From: Thermoprotei archaeon
GTDB lineage: Archaea; Thermoproteota; Thermoprotei_A; Sulfolobales; Ignisphaeraceae
DNA: 30,698 nt
Assembly (NCBI GenBank): GCA_003661865.1
Contig: QMWY01000001.1
Coordinates: 1 to 30,698, forward strand
Direction of reading: 5' to 3'
Shown here: positions 29,679-30,698 of the stretch, one piece after another
How the letters are laid out: each line of letters starts with the position of its first letter
How positions within the stretch are numbered: position 1 is the stretch's first letter
Translations under genes and position numbers: made by a program
Notes under the pieces: model-generated
What the model saw: the letters and a program-made list of their open reading frames with translations, nothing else
Database searches by the model: none
What the model was told of the DNA's origin: nothing

Positions 29679-30608
29679 CTATAGCCAGTCGTGCTCAACA
29701 GTTGCCCTGCTGGGAACGTCTCTGAATACCCTGACGCCGGGATATATGATTGCGTAAGAGCCTATCTTTACACCAGGCATTATCGAGACGTTCACACCTG
29801 TCTTCACGTACCCTCCTATTATCGCACCGAGTTTTCTCCTACCGCTATCCACCCGCTTACCCTCGATGCTGACCTTTACATTTCTCTCATCGAATCTCAG
29901 GTTTGCGAGTATGGTACCTGCGCCAAGGTTAACGTGCTCTCCGACCACGCTGTCTCCTATATACGCTAGGTGTGCCGCGTGAGCCTCCTCGAACACAACA
30001 CTCTCCTTTACCTCGACCGAGAAGCCTATGCGGCACCCACGGCCTATGACGGAGTAGGGCCTGATGTAGGAGTTCGGCCCTATATCAGCATCCTCGCCTA
30101 TGTAGGCAGGACCCTCGATGTAGCTGCCACCTCTGATCCTAGCCCCCTCCTCCACGATCACGGGGCCCTTAACCGTTGCGGTACCCTCAACCTCCCCACG
30201 TACACTCCTCCCGCCCCACTTAGCCAGGGCAAGTTTGTTAACCTCTATCACTAGCCACGGCACCCCTACATCCATCCACTCATCAGCTCCGAGGTTAAAC
30301 ACCCTGACAACCTCTCCACGCCTAATCACATTCACAATTACGTCTGTAAACTCGTACTCGCCACGAGGAGACAGCTCTAGTTCCTCAACGAGCTCGAGGT
30401 ACTTTCCCGGAACGTAGTAGACGCCCGCATTAGCAAGACCTGGGCCTCGCTCTGCAGGCTTCTCAACAAGTTCCTTAACACGTCCGGACTCGACGACCAC
30501 ACGTGCATACCGGGATACATCATTAACCTCAACAACCCCTAAGACGACCTCCCTCCCCCTACCAAGCTCCATAGCCTTGGCAAGCCTCTTAGACGCTGCA
30601 GGGTCCAT
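29679..30608 (-). CDS. GlmU-like sugar-1-phosphate nucleotidyltransferase/acetyltransferase, N-terminus separated by a stop codon
   Basis: 309 residues from the first in-frame ATG. The first 125 residues are the second half of a nucleotidyltransferase domain (VVEKPAERGPGLANAGVYYVP, GEYEFTDVI, WMDVGVPWLVIEVN). The remainder is a left-handed beta-helix (IVEEGARIRGGSYIEGPAYIGED, then NLGAGTILANLRFD and IGGYVKTGVNVSIMPGVKIG), as in archaeal bifunctional GlmU/Glc-1-P thymidylyltransferases of about 400 residues. The ATG lies inside what should be the conserved DAVGVYGDLFMD strand; the matching N-terminal part lies upstream in the same frame beyond a TAA at 30653-30651. From this ATG the catalytic N-terminus is absent, so nucleotidyl transfer is doubtful unless the stop is read through or is an error. 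Acetyl transfer could remain. Confidence 0.8.
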   Translation of the reverse strand: MDPAASKRLAKAMELGRGREVVLGVVEVNDVSRYARVVVESGRVKELVEKPAERGPGLANAGVYYVPGKYLELVEELELSPRGEYEFTDVIVNVIRRGEVVRVFNLGADEWMDVGVPWLVIEVNKLALAKWGGRSVRGEVEGTATVKGPVIVEEGARIRGGSYIEGPAYIGEDADIGPNSYIRPYSVIGRGCRIGFSVEVKESVVFEEAHAAHLAYIGDSVVGEHVNLGAGTILANLRFDERNVKVSIEGKRVDSGRRKLGAIIGGYVKTGVNVSIMPGVKIGSYAIIYPGVRVFRDVPSRATVEHDWL

Positions 30609-30650
30609 GAATAGGTCCCCATAGACTCCGACAGCGTCCTCACCTCCTAT

Positions 30651-30698
30651 TTACCTAAGCGCCCCCTTAACAGCATGTCCTGTGCCCCGCTCGCGGTC
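30651..30698 (-). pseudogene. 5' part of the GlmU-like gene ending in an in-frame TAA (runs off right edge)
   Basis: Fifteen codons in the same frame as the 29679-30608 gene read DRERGTGHAVKGALR, the expected QxxGTxHAVxxA motif that precedes VxxVYGD in nucleotidyltransferases. TAA then follows, and the frame resumes IGGEDAVGVYGDLFMD without shift. So a single codon, not a frameshift, breaks the gene. The nonsense mutation, sequencing error and read-through explanations cannot be separated here. GGAGGTGAG directly after the stop looks like a ribosome-binding site, but no start codon in this frame follows at usable distance. Confidence 0.7.

Noticed and set aside
1..30698. CRISPR arrays, insertion sequences, integrase or att sites
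   Set aside because: No regularly spaced repeats, transposase/integrase motifs or tRNA 3'-end duplications were seen; the tRNA-Gly has no adjacent integrase or repeat of its 3' end.

Overview
The window is a gene-dense stretch of a hyperthermophilic crenarchaeon. The evidence is an Rpo13-type RNA polymerase subunit, two different PCNA genes, a CedA/CedA1/CedA2-like DNA-import locus, archaeal guide RNAs (three C/D box and one H/ACA box), the PCNA-PriS-Gins15-eL42-eS27-aIF2alpha-Nop10 cluster, TATA promoters with short leaders, and frequent GTG/TTG starts. The gene set fits the Desulfurococcales (Pyrodictiaceae-like) better than the Sulfolobales, but the species cannot be fixed from the sequence alone.

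Layout. 1-2777: the 5' half of rtcB (RNA ligase) on the minus strand, a divergent metallo-beta-lactamase-like gene, then a minus-strand run of an unknown protein, a SixA-like phosphatase and archaemetzincin. 2847-9016: ribosomal protein uS19 followed by a complete de novo pyrimidine operon, pyrF-E-B-I-K-C-D, which lacks only carbamoyl-phosphate synthetase. 9020-13006: the head of the ribosomal superoperon on the minus strand (uL3-uL4-uL23-uL2), preceded by a SPOUT methyltransferase and a 32-codon basic ORF. 13070-13264: two convergent C/D box sRNA genes. 13265-16116: a small unknown gene, the Ced-like membrane operon on the minus strand, and a divergent hexapeptide-repeat transferase. 16125-21318: an Lhr-type helicase, an unknown membrane protein, rpo13, an unknown basic protein and the first PCNA. 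21315-23094: a minus-strand operon of an AbrB-like regulator, a metallo-beta-lactamase-fold protein that has lost its metal ligands, and a DUF72 protein. 23205-27219: the replication/translation cluster. 27206-30698: a RecA-like ATPase whose 5' end doubles as a C/D box sRNA, a phosphoribosyltransferase, an H/ACA sRNA, a translin-family protein, tRNA-Gly(GCC), and a GlmU-like sugar nucleotidyltransferase interrupted by an in-frame TAA.

How it works together. Most of the window is information processing: ribosomal proteins, rRNA-modification guides and Nop10, initiation factor, RNA polymerase, sliding clamps, primase and GINS. The pyr operon supplies pyrimidine nucleotides, and the Ced-like locus may import DNA. 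The points most worth a second look are the four unannotated-looking guide RNAs, the CedA-like protein with a large cysteine-rich outer domain, the metal-less MBL protein, the in-frame stop in the GlmU-like gene, and the separation of uS19 from uL2 by the pyr operon.
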